DNA of 64,000 nucleotides from DASVEE01 sp036380735 (GTDB lineage Bacteria > Acidobacteriota > Thermoanaerobaculia > Gp7-AA8). A program made the position numbers and the translations under genes. The notes beneath the pieces were generated by a model that saw only the letters and a program-made list of their open reading frames with translations, did no database searches and was not told the origin of the DNA. Shown in pieces: positions 1 to 12,666 of the stretch. Where the stretch lies: positions 40,028-104,027 of the forward strand of contig DASVEE010000066.1 in the NCBI GenBank assembly GCA_036380735.1, written 5' to 3'. Within the stretch, counting starts at the first letter, position 1. Every line of letters starts with the position of its first letter.

Positions 1-94
1 ACGAATGCGACCGATAGGACAAAGGCGTCCGCGGCCTTGCCTCTGTCCTATTTGTCCCATCGGTCCTATTTGTCCTATCGGTCCTATCGTTCCC
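1..94. repeat. Nonamer inverted-arm array (copy N1, cut by window edge)
   Basis: Short left-arm remnant with GGAC words, then from about 41 a right arm of reverse-complement words (CCTATTTGTCC, CCCATCGGTCC and similar) ending in the usual edge CCTATCGTTCCC. The unit is 9 bp, GGACNNATR. First of 19 copies in the window. Confidence 0.85.
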
Positions 95-103
95 TGCTGA
101 AAG

Positions 104-566
104 GCAGCGATCTGTCGGGCGACCAGATCAATCTGTCCGCCGACGGCACGTTTCTGTCGGCTGAGGGCACGTTTCTGTCCGCTGACGGCACGTTTCTGCC
201 GGCTGAGGGCATGTTTCTCCTCGTTGAGGGCACGTTTCCCTTGCATCGAAGGCATCTTTCTGTCGCCCCGAGGGATCTTTCTGCCGGTCGAGGGGATCAA
301 TCCCTTCGATCGACGGGATCTTTCTGTCCGCCGAGGGCAAAGATCCCTTGCGTCGACGGGATCTTTCTGTCGACAGAGGGCATCGATCCCTTGCATCCGA
401 CAGATCTTTGCCTCGGCCGGACAGATGTGTGCCCTCAATGAGGGGAAAGCTGCCCTCAACGAGGAGATCATCGCCTTGCAGCAGAGGGATCGCTGCCCTC
501 AGCGGAGGGATCGCTGCCCTCGCCGAGGAGATCGCTGCCCTCAGCCGACAGATCCACGCCTCGGCC
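104..566. repeat. Degenerate 21-bp tandem repeat field, possible coiled-coil coding remnant
   Basis: About twenty degenerate units of roughly 21 bp; early units read like GGCACGTTTCTGTCGGCTGA and later ones drift to GAGGGATCGCTGCCCTCAG. Because 21 is a multiple of three, heptapeptide repeats are open on both strands: GTFLSAE on the plus strand near the start, ETCPQPA on the minus strand, and IAALAEE-like leucine heptads towards 500-560. No start codon with a ribosome site or convincing full-length gene is visible. It may be a decayed heptad-repeat gene or non-coding satellite. A second field of the same period lies near 55 kb. Confidence 0.6.
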
Positions 567-570
567 CAAC

Positions 571-596
571 AAAAAAGGCCGGCATCGCTGCCGGCC
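571..596 (-). terminator. Intrinsic terminator of the small heat-shock gene
   Basis: GGCCGGC/GCCGGCC stem with a 6-nt loop. Read on the minus strand it is followed by a T6 run (A6 at 571-576 on the plus strand), about 35 nt past the hsp20 stop codon. Confidence 0.8.
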
Positions 597-597
597 T

Positions 598-632
598 TTC
601 CCTGAGCCCTGAGCCCTGCGCCCTGAGCCCTA
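598..632. repeat. Heptamer array, CCCTGAG type (copy G1)
   Basis: Four tandem 7-bp words (CCCTGAG, CCCTGAG, CCCTGCG, CCCTGAG), single arm. The array runs into the hsp20 stop codon, which is formed by its last bases. A two-armed copy of the same family lies at the end of speA (9768-9843). Confidence 0.75.
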
Positions 633-1064
633 CTCGGCGATCTGCTGCTGATTCACGTTGATCGAGATCTGCCGCGGACGCGATTCCTCTTTCTTGGGGA
701 TCTCGATCTCGAGCACGCCGTTGCGGTAGTTGGCCACGATCTTCGACGGGTCGACGCTGCGCGGCAGCGTGAACGCACGGGTGAAGCTGCCGTACGAGCG
801 CTCGATGCGGTGGTAGCTCCGGTCGTCCTTGCGCTCGAACTGGCGCTCACCGCTCACCGTGAGCATGCCGTCCTCGAAGGAGATGCGGAGATCCTTCTCC
901 TCCATCCCCGGCACTTCGACTTTCACGAGGATCCGTTCCTTCTCCTCGGCGACGTCGACTGCCGGGCTCCAGACCGCCGCGCTCTGCTGGGCGGCCTCGT
1001 CGAAGAACGGGAAGCGGAAGAAAGGCTCGAAGAAGTTCTGGTTGCGACGAATCATGAAGGTCAT
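630..1064 (-). CDS. Small heat-shock protein, Hsp20/alpha-crystallin family
   Basis: An ATP-independent holdase chaperone of 144 residues. The N-terminus is rich in phenylalanine (NFFEPFFRFPFF). The alpha-crystallin domain spans about residues 38-132 and ends in the diagnostic NGVLEIEIPK segment. A C-terminal ISI is the IxI motif that docks neighbouring dimers. I chose the ATG at 1064 because AAGGAGC lies just upstream; an in-frame ATG at 1106 has no such site. The gene has its own promoter and terminator. The stop codon falls inside a heptamer repeat. Confidence 0.93.
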   Translation of the reverse strand: MTFMIRRNQNFFEPFFRFPFFDEAAQQSAAVWSPAVDVAEEKERILVKVEVPGMEEKDLRISFEDGMLTVSGERQFERKDDRSYHRIERSYGSFTRAFTLPRSVDPSKIVANYRNGVLEIEIPKKEESRPRQISINVNQQQIAE

Positions 1065-1105
1065 CTGTTGCTCCTTGGTTCCTTTATATGAGTCGTTACC
1101 GCTCA

Positions 1106-1134
1106 ATCATCTCCAGCAACACGGCACCTGTCAA
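1106..1134 (-). promoter_or_regulatory. Promoter of hsp20
   Basis: A perfect TTGACA (-35) and GATGAT (-10) are separated by 17 nt on the minus strand, about 40 nt before the hsp20 start. No CIRCE operator is seen, so any heat control is not HrcA-type as far as this sequence shows. Confidence 0.55.
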
Positions 1135-1211
1135 GACCTATTCCTGCGTGTTTGTGACTCAGATCAGCAGTATGGAATCTTTGGTCCGTAGCGATCATTG
1201 AGAGGGCGACC

Positions 1212-2800
<1,589 letters not shown>

Positions 2801-2801
<1 letters not shown>

Positions 2802-2912
2802 GGGAAACGATGAGACGAATAGGACGAATGGGACCTATAGGACCTATGAGCTCCGCAGAGATCCCATTCGTCCTATAGGTCCCATTCGTCCCATAGGTCC
2901 TATCGTTCCCCT
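2801..2912. repeat. Nonamer inverted-arm array (copy N2)
   Basis: Left arm GGGGAAACGATGAG then GGACGAATG/GGACCTATA words, a short centre, and a right arm ending CCTATCGTTCCCCT. It lies between convergent prfC and the AsnC-like gene. Its right edge (2897-2926) is a perfect 30-bp inverted copy of 4040-4069, at the other side of that gene. Confidence 0.9.
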
Positions 2913-2918
2913 GTCGAC

Positions 2919-4028
2919 TCAGCGATGCGCCGCCAGCCACTCCCGGTACGCCAGCGGGGAGATCTCGCTGGGCTTGATCTCGCTGCGGCCGCCCCAGAAG
3001 ACGTTCGTGTAGCTCACGGGGATGCCGATGGCGGCCAGGTGCTCGTCGATGGCGCGCTTGTGGGCCAGCACCAGATCCTTCTCCGTGCCGTGGGCCACGG
3101 CCATGATGTTCACGTTGCGGAACTCCGGGCCGCCTTCGCGCCAGTAGCAGTGCGTCAGGATGTGGAAGCGGCCGACTTCGCGCCCCGCTTCGATCTCGCG
3201 CCCCTCGGGCACGGCCCAATGAAAGAGGGCGTTGAAACGCGTGACGCGCTCGCCGCCGGCGTGCGGCTTCACGTGCTCCAGGAAGGTGGAGAAACGGCCC
3301 ACCACACCGCGCCGATTCAGCGCTTCCGCGACCTCGTAGAACTGCTCGAGCGACACGCCCGCTTCGGCGGCGCGGTGGACCCAGAGGTCGCGCGTCACTT
3401 CGTCCGGCTCCAGCTCGCGCTTCACCGCGGTCAACACCTGCCACTCGAGGTCCGATAGCTCGACCTTCGCGGTGTCCTTCACTTCGGCCAGCTCCTCCGA
3501 CTTCGAGCCCGGCTCCATCCCCTTGCGACGAACGTGGCCGACGCCGAGGGCGAAGATGCGTTTGGCCGGCATGACGCGGAAGTGTTCGGCGCCGGTGAGG
3601 CGCGCCAGGATCGTGCAGTGGTCCTCCACCGCGTAACCCTGCGGCACCTTGACCGTCGTCCAGAGGCGGTAGTTCGACCCCGGCGTCGCCGCATCCGTGG
3701 AGCGGATGACCACGTGCCCGGAGAACGGATCCTCCTTGAACATATAGTCGAAGGCGGCGTCGAGCTTCTCCTGCGGGAACTGCCACGCCACCAGCGCGCC
3801 TTCGGCGAGGTTGGTCGCCATCAGCGTCTGCCGCACGCGACGGATCGTGCCGCCGCGCAGCATCGCGCGGATGCGCTCCAGCACGATGTCGACGTCCAGC
3901 CCGGACTGCGCCGCGATCTCCCCGAACGGATCGCGCACAAACCCCTGAATGCGGTCCTCGGAAATCGCAAGGATCTGCGCGTTGATCGGGTCGGTGTGGG
4001 CGATGGGCGTGTCGGTGGTGGTGGTCAT
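2919..4028 (-). CDS. Two-domain AsnC/Lrp-like protein, siroheme-decarboxylase (AhbA/AhbB, NirDLGH) type
   Basis: 369 residues with two similar halves. Each has a winged-helix segment (about 30-70, TIRRVRQTL; and about 205-260) followed by an AsnC/RAM-like alpha-beta domain. The second half carries ILTHCYWREGGPEF and NIMAVAHG, resembling the SHCY...MVHG region of AhbA/AhbB and NirD/L/G/H siroheme decarboxylases. A fused AhbA-AhbB-like enzyme or a double AsnC regulator would both fit. No heme-d1 or alternative-heme genes lie nearby, so function is inferred from motif resemblance only. The gene lies between inverted nonamer arrays, and its stop codon lies within the 30-bp inverted repeat. I see no good ribosome site before the ATG. 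Confidence 0.6.
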   Translation of the reverse strand: MTTTTDTPIAHTDPINAQILAISEDRIQGFVRDPFGEIAAQSGLDVDIVLERIRAMLRGGTIRRVRQTLMATNLAEGALVAWQFPQEKLDAAFDYMFKEDPFSGHVVIRSTDAATPGSNYRLWTTVKVPQGYAVEDHCTILARLTGAEHFRVMPAKRIFALGVGHVRRKGMEPGSKSEELAEVKDTAKVELSDLEWQVLTAVKRELEPDEVTRDLWVHRAAEAGVSLEQFYEVAEALNRRGVVGRFSTFLEHVKPHAGGERVTRFNALFHWAVPEGREIEAGREVGRFHILTHCYWREGGPEFRNVNIMAVAHGTEKDLVLAHKRAIDEHLAAIGIPVSYTNVFWGGRSEIKPSEISPLAYREWLAAHR

Positions 4029-4054
4029 GGCGCAAGTCTATCGCTGAGTCGACA

Positions 4055-4163
4055 GGGGAACGATAGGACGGATAGGACGAATGGGACCTATAGGACGTAT
4101 GGCTCCGCTGAGACTCCCATTCGTCCTATAGGTCCTATCCGTCCCATTCGTCCTATCGTCCCC
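4055..4163. repeat. Nonamer inverted-arm array (copy N3)
   Basis: Edge GGGGAACGATAGGAC, left words with NN = GG, GA, CT, centre TATGGCTCCGCTGAGACT, right arm ending CCTATCGTCCCC. It sits between the divergent AsnC-like gene and metH, just upstream of the metH promoter. Its left edge shares a perfect 30-bp inverted repeat with copy N2. Confidence 0.9.
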
Positions 4164-4165
4164 GT

Positions 4166-4195
4166 TTGACACCCCCGCGCCCCCGAGCGTACAGT
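4166..4195 (+). promoter_or_regulatory. Promoter of metH
   Basis: TTGACA (4166-4171), 18-nt spacer, TACAGT (4190-4195). The expected transcription start, around 4202, coincides with the first base of the riboswitch aptamer, which supports both assignments. Confidence 0.6.
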
Positions 4196-4200
4196 TCCCG

Positions 4201-4256
4201 CACCTGGATGGATTTGGGGCCGCTTGCGACCAGGCTAAAAAACGCTAAATCGCCGC
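4201..4256 (+). promoter_or_regulatory. SAM-II riboswitch aptamer
   Basis: A compact H-type pseudoknot candidate. CCTGG (4203-4207) pairs with CCAGG (4230-4234). The loop holds GATTTG (4211-4216) and CCGCTTGC (4220-4227), matching the SAM-II GAUUUG...CCGG-CUUGC signature. The 3' part has TAAA followed by GCTAAA (4244-4249), matching the conserved UAAA...GCUAAA. Position before metH and an intrinsic terminator downstream imply that S-adenosylmethionine represses transcription. The family is known mainly from Proteobacteria. Confidence 0.82.
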
Positions 4257-4289
4257 CGGCAGTCAATTCACGTGAAGAACTGACCCATG

Positions 4290-4320
4290 GCCCCGCGACC
4301 TCGCGGGGCTTTTTTGTTTT
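4290..4320 (+). terminator. Intrinsic terminator in the metH leader (riboswitch expression platform)
   Basis: GCCCCGCG/CGCGGGGC, 8-bp stem with ACCT loop, followed by T6GT4. It lies after the aptamer and 14 nt before the metH start, so it must be regulated rather than a gene end. The preceding GTCA...TGAC segment (4262-4284) may take part in switching. Confidence 0.85.
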
Positions 4321-4333
4321 GGAGAAAAAGCAC

Positions 4334-8044
<3,711 letters not shown>

Positions 8045-8170
8045 AGGACGATAGGACGGATAGGACAGATAGGACCTATAGGACGGATAGGACCTATAGG
8101 ACAGATGGGACCAACCGCCGTCCTATCCGTCCTATAGGTCCTATTCGTCCCATAGGTCCTATCGTGCCCT
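8045..8170. repeat. Nonamer inverted-arm array (copy N4)
   Basis: One of the cleanest copies. Left-arm NN words run GG, AG, CT, GG, CT, AG; right arm (reverse complement) reads CT, GA, CT, GG. The arms share invariant GGAC..AT so they can pair throughout with 2-nt mismatched bulges. It lies between convergent metH and the lipoprotein gene. Confidence 0.9.
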
Positions 8171-8171
8171 G

Positions 8172-8666
8172 TTACTGCCGGCTGGATCCGTCGATTCCGG
8201 TGGTGGCGTTCACCTGCTGGATGACGATTTCCTGGAACTGGCCGACCGGGGAGTCAAAGTGCGCTTCCACGCGGACCGTCACCGGGCCGTTGGCTCCGAC
8301 GAGCGACGCGCTCTGGATGTTGGCCGGGGACCAGAACGAGACTTCCTGGAACTGGTCCGGCTCCACTTTGACGCTGAACGGCTGCGAGGACGGGCCCACG
8401 TCATACGCGCCCTGGCCGATCGAGCGGATCGTGACGCGCTTGAGCGTGATCGTCTCGGCGGCTCGGTTGGAGATGCGCAGTCGGTACTGGATCGGCAGGC
8501 CGCCCGTCGTGTGGCGCGCGGCCACCGGGACGGAGCTGGTCTGCCAGAGCTGCATTTCGGGCTTGATGAGGTTCACCTTCGCGGCGCCGAGACCGCTTTC
8601 GGAGCGGCTGGACGCGCAGCCGGCGATGACGAGGGAGAGGATGAGGATGGACGAGAGCTGGCGCAT
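8172..8666 (-). CDS. Predicted lipoprotein, function unknown
   Basis: 164 residues. The signal peptide ends in the lipobox LVIAGC, so Cys16 should be lipidated. The mature part is predominantly predicted beta strand with no catalytic motif that I recognise (SNRAAETITLKRVTIRSIG, QFQEVSFWSPAN). It looks like a small immunoglobulin-like or DUF-type periplasmic domain. The GGGAGG site eight bases before the ATG supports the start. It is probably monocistronic, ending beside the metH array. Confidence 0.75.
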   Translation of the reverse strand: MRQLSSILILSLVIAGCASSRSESGLGAAKVNLIKPEMQLWQTSSVPVAARHTTGGLPIQYRLRISNRAAETITLKRVTIRSIGQGAYDVGPSSQPFSVKVEPDQFQEVSFWSPANIQSASLVGANGPVTVRVEAHFDSPVGQFQEIVIQQVNATTGIDGSSRQ

Positions 8667-8696
8667 GAGTGAATCCTCCCAGTGACCTACGGTAAC

Positions 8697-8724
8697 AAAA
8701 AAGGGGAGCCGTTACCGGCTCCCC
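8697..8724 (-). terminator. Intrinsic terminator of the TPR-protein gene
   Basis: GGGGAGCCG/CGGCTCCCC, 9-bp stem with TTAC loop; on the minus strand it is followed by T6. It lies 25 nt after the stop of the 8749-9696 gene and just upstream of the lipoprotein gene. Confidence 0.85.
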
Positions 8725-8748
8725 TCGAAGATCGATGACACGTCTGTG

Positions 8749-9696
8749 TTACTTCACGTAGGCGAGCATTTCCTTCGCCGTCGGTGCATCCTTGCCGTCC
8801 GGCTGCAGCTCGAGGTACTTCTCGAGGTTCGACTTCGCGCTGGCGTTGTTGCCGCCGCGGACGTACAGCATGCCGAGCTCGTAGTAAGCCTGGGCGAACG
8901 ACGGGTCGGCGGAGATGGCCTGCTTCAGCAGCGGCTCGGCGTCTCCATCCTTGCCGGCGTTGATGGCACGGGCGGCGTCGTTGAACAGGCCGGTGGCGTT
9001 CGCCGGCAGCTTCGACTGCGCTTCCTTCGCCTTCGCCTTGTCGCCGGTGGCGGTGTAGGCGTCGAAGAGGACGGCCCACATCTCGGTATCTTCGTTGTCG
9101 ATCTCGAGCGCCTTGTTGGCCGCTTCGATCGCGCGGGGGTACTTCTTGGCCACCGCCGAGGTCTTGGCGATCGCGATCCAGCCGGCCGTCAGCGACGGGT
9201 TGGCCTTCACGGCTTCCTCGAACTTGGCGAGGGCGCCGTCATAGTCTTTCTGGTTGGCGAGCGCGGCGCCTTCGTTGTAGGCGGTCACGGCCGGGTCGGC
9301 TTTCGCCTCGACCGGAACGACAGCCGTCGTGGTGCCGGCCGCGGCCGGGCCCTGGCCCGTCTTGTAGAGCTCGAAGTCCTTCGGATTCGCCTCGCCGAGC
9401 TTCAGCTTGACGGCCTTCTCGACGTACGGCTGATAGCCGGGGGCGCTGACGGTGATGTCGTAGCGGATCGTGCCGGTGAGCACGAACACGGCGTACGTGC
9501 CGTCCTTCTTCCCCTTGTAGTCCTGCTTGAAGGTCTTGCCTTCAATGGCATTCATGTTGACGACCGCATCCGGAATCGGCTGCTTCGTCTGGGCGTCGAC
9601 GATTTTGCCGTTCATGCGCGCCGCTTCGGTGGCCGCGAAAGAGTTCGCCGTGGCGAACACGAGCATGAGCACGCTGAGCGCGAGTGATCTACGCAT
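8749..9696 (-). CDS. Secreted carboxypeptidase-regulatory-like and TPR-repeat protein
   Basis: 315 residues. A cleavable signal peptide (ending NSFAAT) is followed by a carboxypeptidase regulatory-like beta sandwich (about 28-115: NGKIVDAQTKQPIPDAVVNM, VSAPGYQPY) and four or five TPR units from about residue 138 (AYNEGAALANQKDYDGALAKF, AYYELGMLYVRGG). Such proteins are usually periplasmic scaffolds. A purine-rich AGGAG site precedes the ATG. Partner unknown; neighbours give no clear pathway. Confidence 0.8.
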   Translation of the reverse strand: MRRSLALSVLMLVFATANSFAATEAARMNGKIVDAQTKQPIPDAVVNMNAIEGKTFKQDYKGKKDGTYAVFVLTGTIRYDITVSAPGYQPYVEKAVKLKLGEANPKDFELYKTGQGPAAAGTTTAVVPVEAKADPAVTAYNEGAALANQKDYDGALAKFEEAVKANPSLTAGWIAIAKTSAVAKKYPRAIEAANKALEIDNEDTEMWAVLFDAYTATGDKAKAKEAQSKLPANATGLFNDAARAINAGKDGDAEPLLKQAISADPSFAQAYYELGMLYVRGGNNASAKSNLEKYLELQPDGKDAPTAKEMLAYVK

Positions 9697-9767
9697 TCCT
9701 TCGATCTCCTGTCTGGTTGTGATGTCCGCTCATGTAAACGACTGGTGAAGGGGTGGGATTCCACCGA

Positions 9768-9843
9768 GGGCGCAGGACCCAGGGCTCAGGGCCCAGGTGG
9801 TGCAGCGGAGCCTCTGAGCTCTGAGCCCCGAGCCCTGAGCTCT
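9768..9843. repeat. Heptamer inverted-arm array, CCCTGAG type (copy G2)
   Basis: Left arm of AGGGCTC/AGGGCCC words, centre GTGGTGCAGCGGAGC, right arm of GAGCCCT-like words that runs into the speA stop codon. Same architecture as the nonamer arrays but with a 7-bp unit. Confidence 0.8.
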
Positions 9844-11800
9844 AAAAAGTCAAATACGTCTGATCCTTCAAGCCGCGCTCGTAGTCCTGCAGCAACCTCA
9901 TCCCTTCGGTCGGCTTCAGCCGGTCCTGCTTGATGGCGATGTCGATCTGCTGTTTCATCCGCTTCTCGAGATCGCGCCAGTCCCACTGCGTCATGGCCAG
10001 CACTTCGCCGATCGGCTGCCCGGGGATCTCTTCCTCGATGTAGAAGCCCGACTCCTCGTCCGGATCGAGGAAGACATGGACCTCGTTCACGCGGCCGAAG
10101 AGGTTGTGGATGTCGCCCATGATGTCCTGGTACGCACCGGTGAGGAAGATGCCGAGGAAGTAGGCTTCGTCGGCGCGGATGTCGTGGAGGGGGAGCGTCT
10201 CGCGGACGTCGTTGAGGTCGATGTACTTCGAGACCTTGCCGTCCGAGTCGCAGGTGATGTCGACGAGCGTCGAATCGAGCTGCGGCCGCTCGTTGAGGCG
10301 GTGGATCGGCACGATCGGGAAGAGCTGGCCCAGCGCCCAGTGGTCGAGCAGCGACTGGAACACCGAGAAGTTGCAGATGTGCTGATCGGCGAGCTCGATG
10401 TTCATGTTGCGCAGGTCTTCCGGCACTTCCTCGGGGTCGAGCGAACGGACGATCTTCTGCATCCGCTCGGCGACTTCCCAGAAGAGCGATTCGACGCGCG
10501 CTTTCGCGTCCAGCTCGAGCTGGCCGACCTCGAAGAGGACCTGAGCCTGCTCCTTGATCTGCTGCAGGTCGTGCCACGCCTCGTTGAGCGTGTCCGCGGC
10601 GAGGCGGCGGTCGATGTCGAGCAGCTCGCGCACGAGCTTGTGGTCGGCGGCGCGGATCTCGCGCGGCTCGACCGGCGTCTTCTCGATGGCGCTGAACGCC
10701 TGCACGACGAGGACGGAGTGGTGCGCCACGGTGGCGCGGCCCGACTCGGAGACGATCGTCGGATGCGGCACCTTCTCGTCGTCGCAGATGTCGGCGATGT
10801 TGTAGACCACGTCGCGCGCGTACTCCTCGACCGAGTAGTTCATCGAGGAGTGGAAGCGCGAGCGCGAGCCGTCGTAGTCGATGGCCAGGCCGCCGCCGAC
10901 GTCGATGTACTCGAGCCGGTGGCCGCTGCGATAGAGCTTCGCGTAGTACATCGCCGCTTCACGCACGGCGCGTTTGATGGTGAGGATGTCGGGGATCTGC
11001 GAGCCGATGTGGAAGTGGAGCAGCTTGAACGCCGACTCCATCTTCGCCTCGCGCAGGATCTCGGCGGCTTCGAGGATCTCGGCCGTCGAGAGGCCGAACT
11101 TCGCGTGCTCGCCGCCCGACGTCGCCCACTTGCCCTCGCCCTTCGCGAGGAGACGGACGCGCATGCCGACCCACGGCTCCACATTCATCTCCGCCGCGAT
11201 CTTCGTGATGAGCTGCACCTCGGAGATCTTCTCCGCGACGAGGATGACCTTCTTCCCGAGCTTCCGCCCGATGAGCGCCTGGCGGATGTAGCTGGCGTCC
11301 TTGTAGCCGTTGCAGATGATCAGCGACTCCGGATCGGTGTGCACGGCGAGGCCGGCGAACATCTCCGGCTTCGAGCCGACTTCGATGCCGTGGTGGAACG
11401 GGCGTCCGGCGTCGAGGATCTCTTCCACGACTTCGCGGAGCTGGTTGACCTTGATGGGGAACACGCCGCGATACGCGCCGCGGTAGTTGTTGTCCGCGAC
11501 AGCGCGGTTGAAGGCGTTGTTGAGGAGCTCCACGCGATGGCGCAGCAGGTCCTGGAAGCGGATCAGCAGCGGCGCCGCGAGCTTCATTTCCTGCGCCTGG
11601 CGCAGCACGTCCATGATCTTCACGGCGACGCCGCGCTTCTGCAGCGGCGAGCAGGTCATCTGTCCGTCAGGATCGACGTCGAAGTAGCCGGCGCCCCAGC
11701 GGTTGATCATGTAGAGCTCGGACGCGTCTTCCGTCGTCCACTCCTGCTGCGGGTCGGTCTGCGGCTCGGCAACTTCGTCGGTGTGCGTGGTCGTGGTCAA
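9842..11800 (-). CDS. speA: Biosynthetic arginine decarboxylase
   Basis: PLP enzyme that converts arginine to agmatine for polyamine synthesis. 652 residues, close to the E. coli length of 658. The alanine-racemase-like barrel begins after residue 90 with the PLP lysine in GVFPIKVNQ; SGGEHAKFGLS and the IDVGGGLAIDYDGS phosphate-binding loop follow. The C-terminal HICNFSVFQSLLDHWALGQLFPI region is typical of SpeA. The start is a TTG preceded by GGAGG at 10 bases. The stop codon lies in a heptamer array. Confidence 0.95.
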   Translation of the reverse strand: MTTTTHTDEVAEPQTDPQQEWTTEDASELYMINRWGAGYFDVDPDGQMTCSPLQKRGVAVKIMDVLRQAQEMKLAAPLLIRFQDLLRHRVELLNNAFNRAVADNNYRGAYRGVFPIKVNQLREVVEEILDAGRPFHHGIEVGSKPEMFAGLAVHTDPESLIICNGYKDASYIRQALIGRKLGKKVILVAEKISEVQLITKIAAEMNVEPWVGMRVRLLAKGEGKWATSGGEHAKFGLSTAEILEAAEILREAKMESAFKLLHFHIGSQIPDILTIKRAVREAAMYYAKLYRSGHRLEYIDVGGGLAIDYDGSRSRFHSSMNYSVEEYARDVVYNIADICDDEKVPHPTIVSESGRATVAHHSVLVVQAFSAIEKTPVEPREIRAADHKLVRELLDIDRRLAADTLNEAWHDLQQIKEQAQVLFEVGQLELDAKARVESLFWEVAERMQKIVRSLDPEEVPEDLRNMNIELADQHICNFSVFQSLLDHWALGQLFPIVPIHRLNERPQLDSTLVDITCDSDGKVSKYIDLNDVRETLPLHDIRADEAYFLGIFLTGAYQDIMGDIHNLFGRVNEVHVFLDPDEESGFYIEEEIPGQPIGEVLAMTQWDWRDLEKRMKQQIDIAIKQDRLKPTEGMRLLQDYERGLKDQTYLTF

Positions 11801-11910
11801 CTCTCGTTTTTCCTCCGGCGCAAAAGAATACGATTAATGCGCCAGGGGTGCTGCGAATTTCGCAAGAAGACCATCGCCGGCTGCTGGGACTGACAGGGGC
11901 GCCGCGGCTT

Positions 11911-11970
11911 CCCATCCGTCCTATAGGTCCTATTGGTCCTATTGGTCCCATTCGTCCTATCGTCCTATTT
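11911..11970. repeat. Nonamer array, right arm only (copy N5)
   Basis: Reverse-complement words CCTATAGGTCC, CCTATTGGTCC (twice), CCCATTCGTCC, then CCTATCGTCC. There is no left arm. It supplies the TAG stop of the PspC-domain gene at 11965 and lies upstream of speA. Confidence 0.85.
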
Positions 11971-12666
11971 GGCTGGCGCGCCGCGGAAGCGCGCCAGCAT
12001 CCGCCGCACGCGGAACCGCAGCAGGTACTGCCGGTCATCCGGGTGCACGGGCATGAAGATCGTCAGCAGGATGTAGATCAGCAGCGCGATGCCGTGGATC
12101 GTCATCAGCACGAAGAAGCCCAGGCGCAGCCACCACACGCCGACGCCAAGGCGTTCGCTCAGCCCGAGGCAGACACCGGCGAGGATGCGGCCGGGACCGA
12201 GCCGCTTGTAGATGCGTTTGCCCGACGGCGGGTTCACCGCCTCGCGCACGGCGAAGGTGAGGAGTAGCAGCGGCGTGACCACCAGGATGAGCAGCGACGC
12301 CACCATGGCCACGCCGATGGCGATCTCGGACAGGCGCTCCTGCCCGAAGTAAATCGCGGCCGGCACCAGCATCCAGAAGAGCGTCGCCAGGCCGAACATC
12401 ACCGCGACGATGCGGATGAAGAGACGCCTGCGCCGCGCACGCGCCACTTCCTGCTCCGCCACCGTGGCCACGTCGGGGACGTTCGCTACTTCGGGTGCGC
12501 TCGCGCCGGAGGTGGGCTCGGCGAGCATCGTCTGGAACTGGCGCGCGGTGTCGAGCAGCTCGCGGCAGCGGGCGCAGGTGCGGAGGTGCTCGCGCTGTGC
12601 GTCCGTGATGGTGCCTTCCCCTTCGAGCGACGCGATGAGCGCCGATACGGCTTCGTTGCAGTTCAT
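11965..12666 (-). CDS. Anti-sigma factor with zinc finger, fused to a PspC domain
   Basis: 233 residues. The N-terminal zf-HC2-type anti-sigma motif is visible: Cys3 and His27-x3-Cys31-x2-Cys34. Two hydrophobic segments follow (about 85-110 and 117-142), then a PspC domain (from about 155: KRIYKRLGPGRILAGVCLGLSE) with another membrane span. The ATG overlaps the sigma factor stop as ATGA, so the two are translationally coupled. It probably holds the partner sigma at the membrane and releases it on envelope stress. The fusion with PspC is the notable feature. Confidence 0.85.
   Translation of the reverse strand: MNCNEAVSALIASLEGEGTITDAQREHLRTCARCRELLDTARQFQTMLAEPTSGASAPEVANVPDVATVAEQEVARARRRRLFIRIVAVMFGLATLFWMLVPAAIYFGQERLSEIAIGVAMVASLLILVVTPLLLLTFAVREAVNPPSGKRIYKRLGPGRILAGVCLGLSERLGVGVWWLRLGFFVLMTIHGIALLIYILLTIFMPVHPDDRQYLLRFRVRRMLARFRGAPAK

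Noticed and set aside
4166..4333. N-terminal extension of MetH by 56 residues
   Set aside because: The region holds the riboswitch and terminator; ATG 4334 has a ribosome site and gives E. coli-like numbering of zinc ligands.
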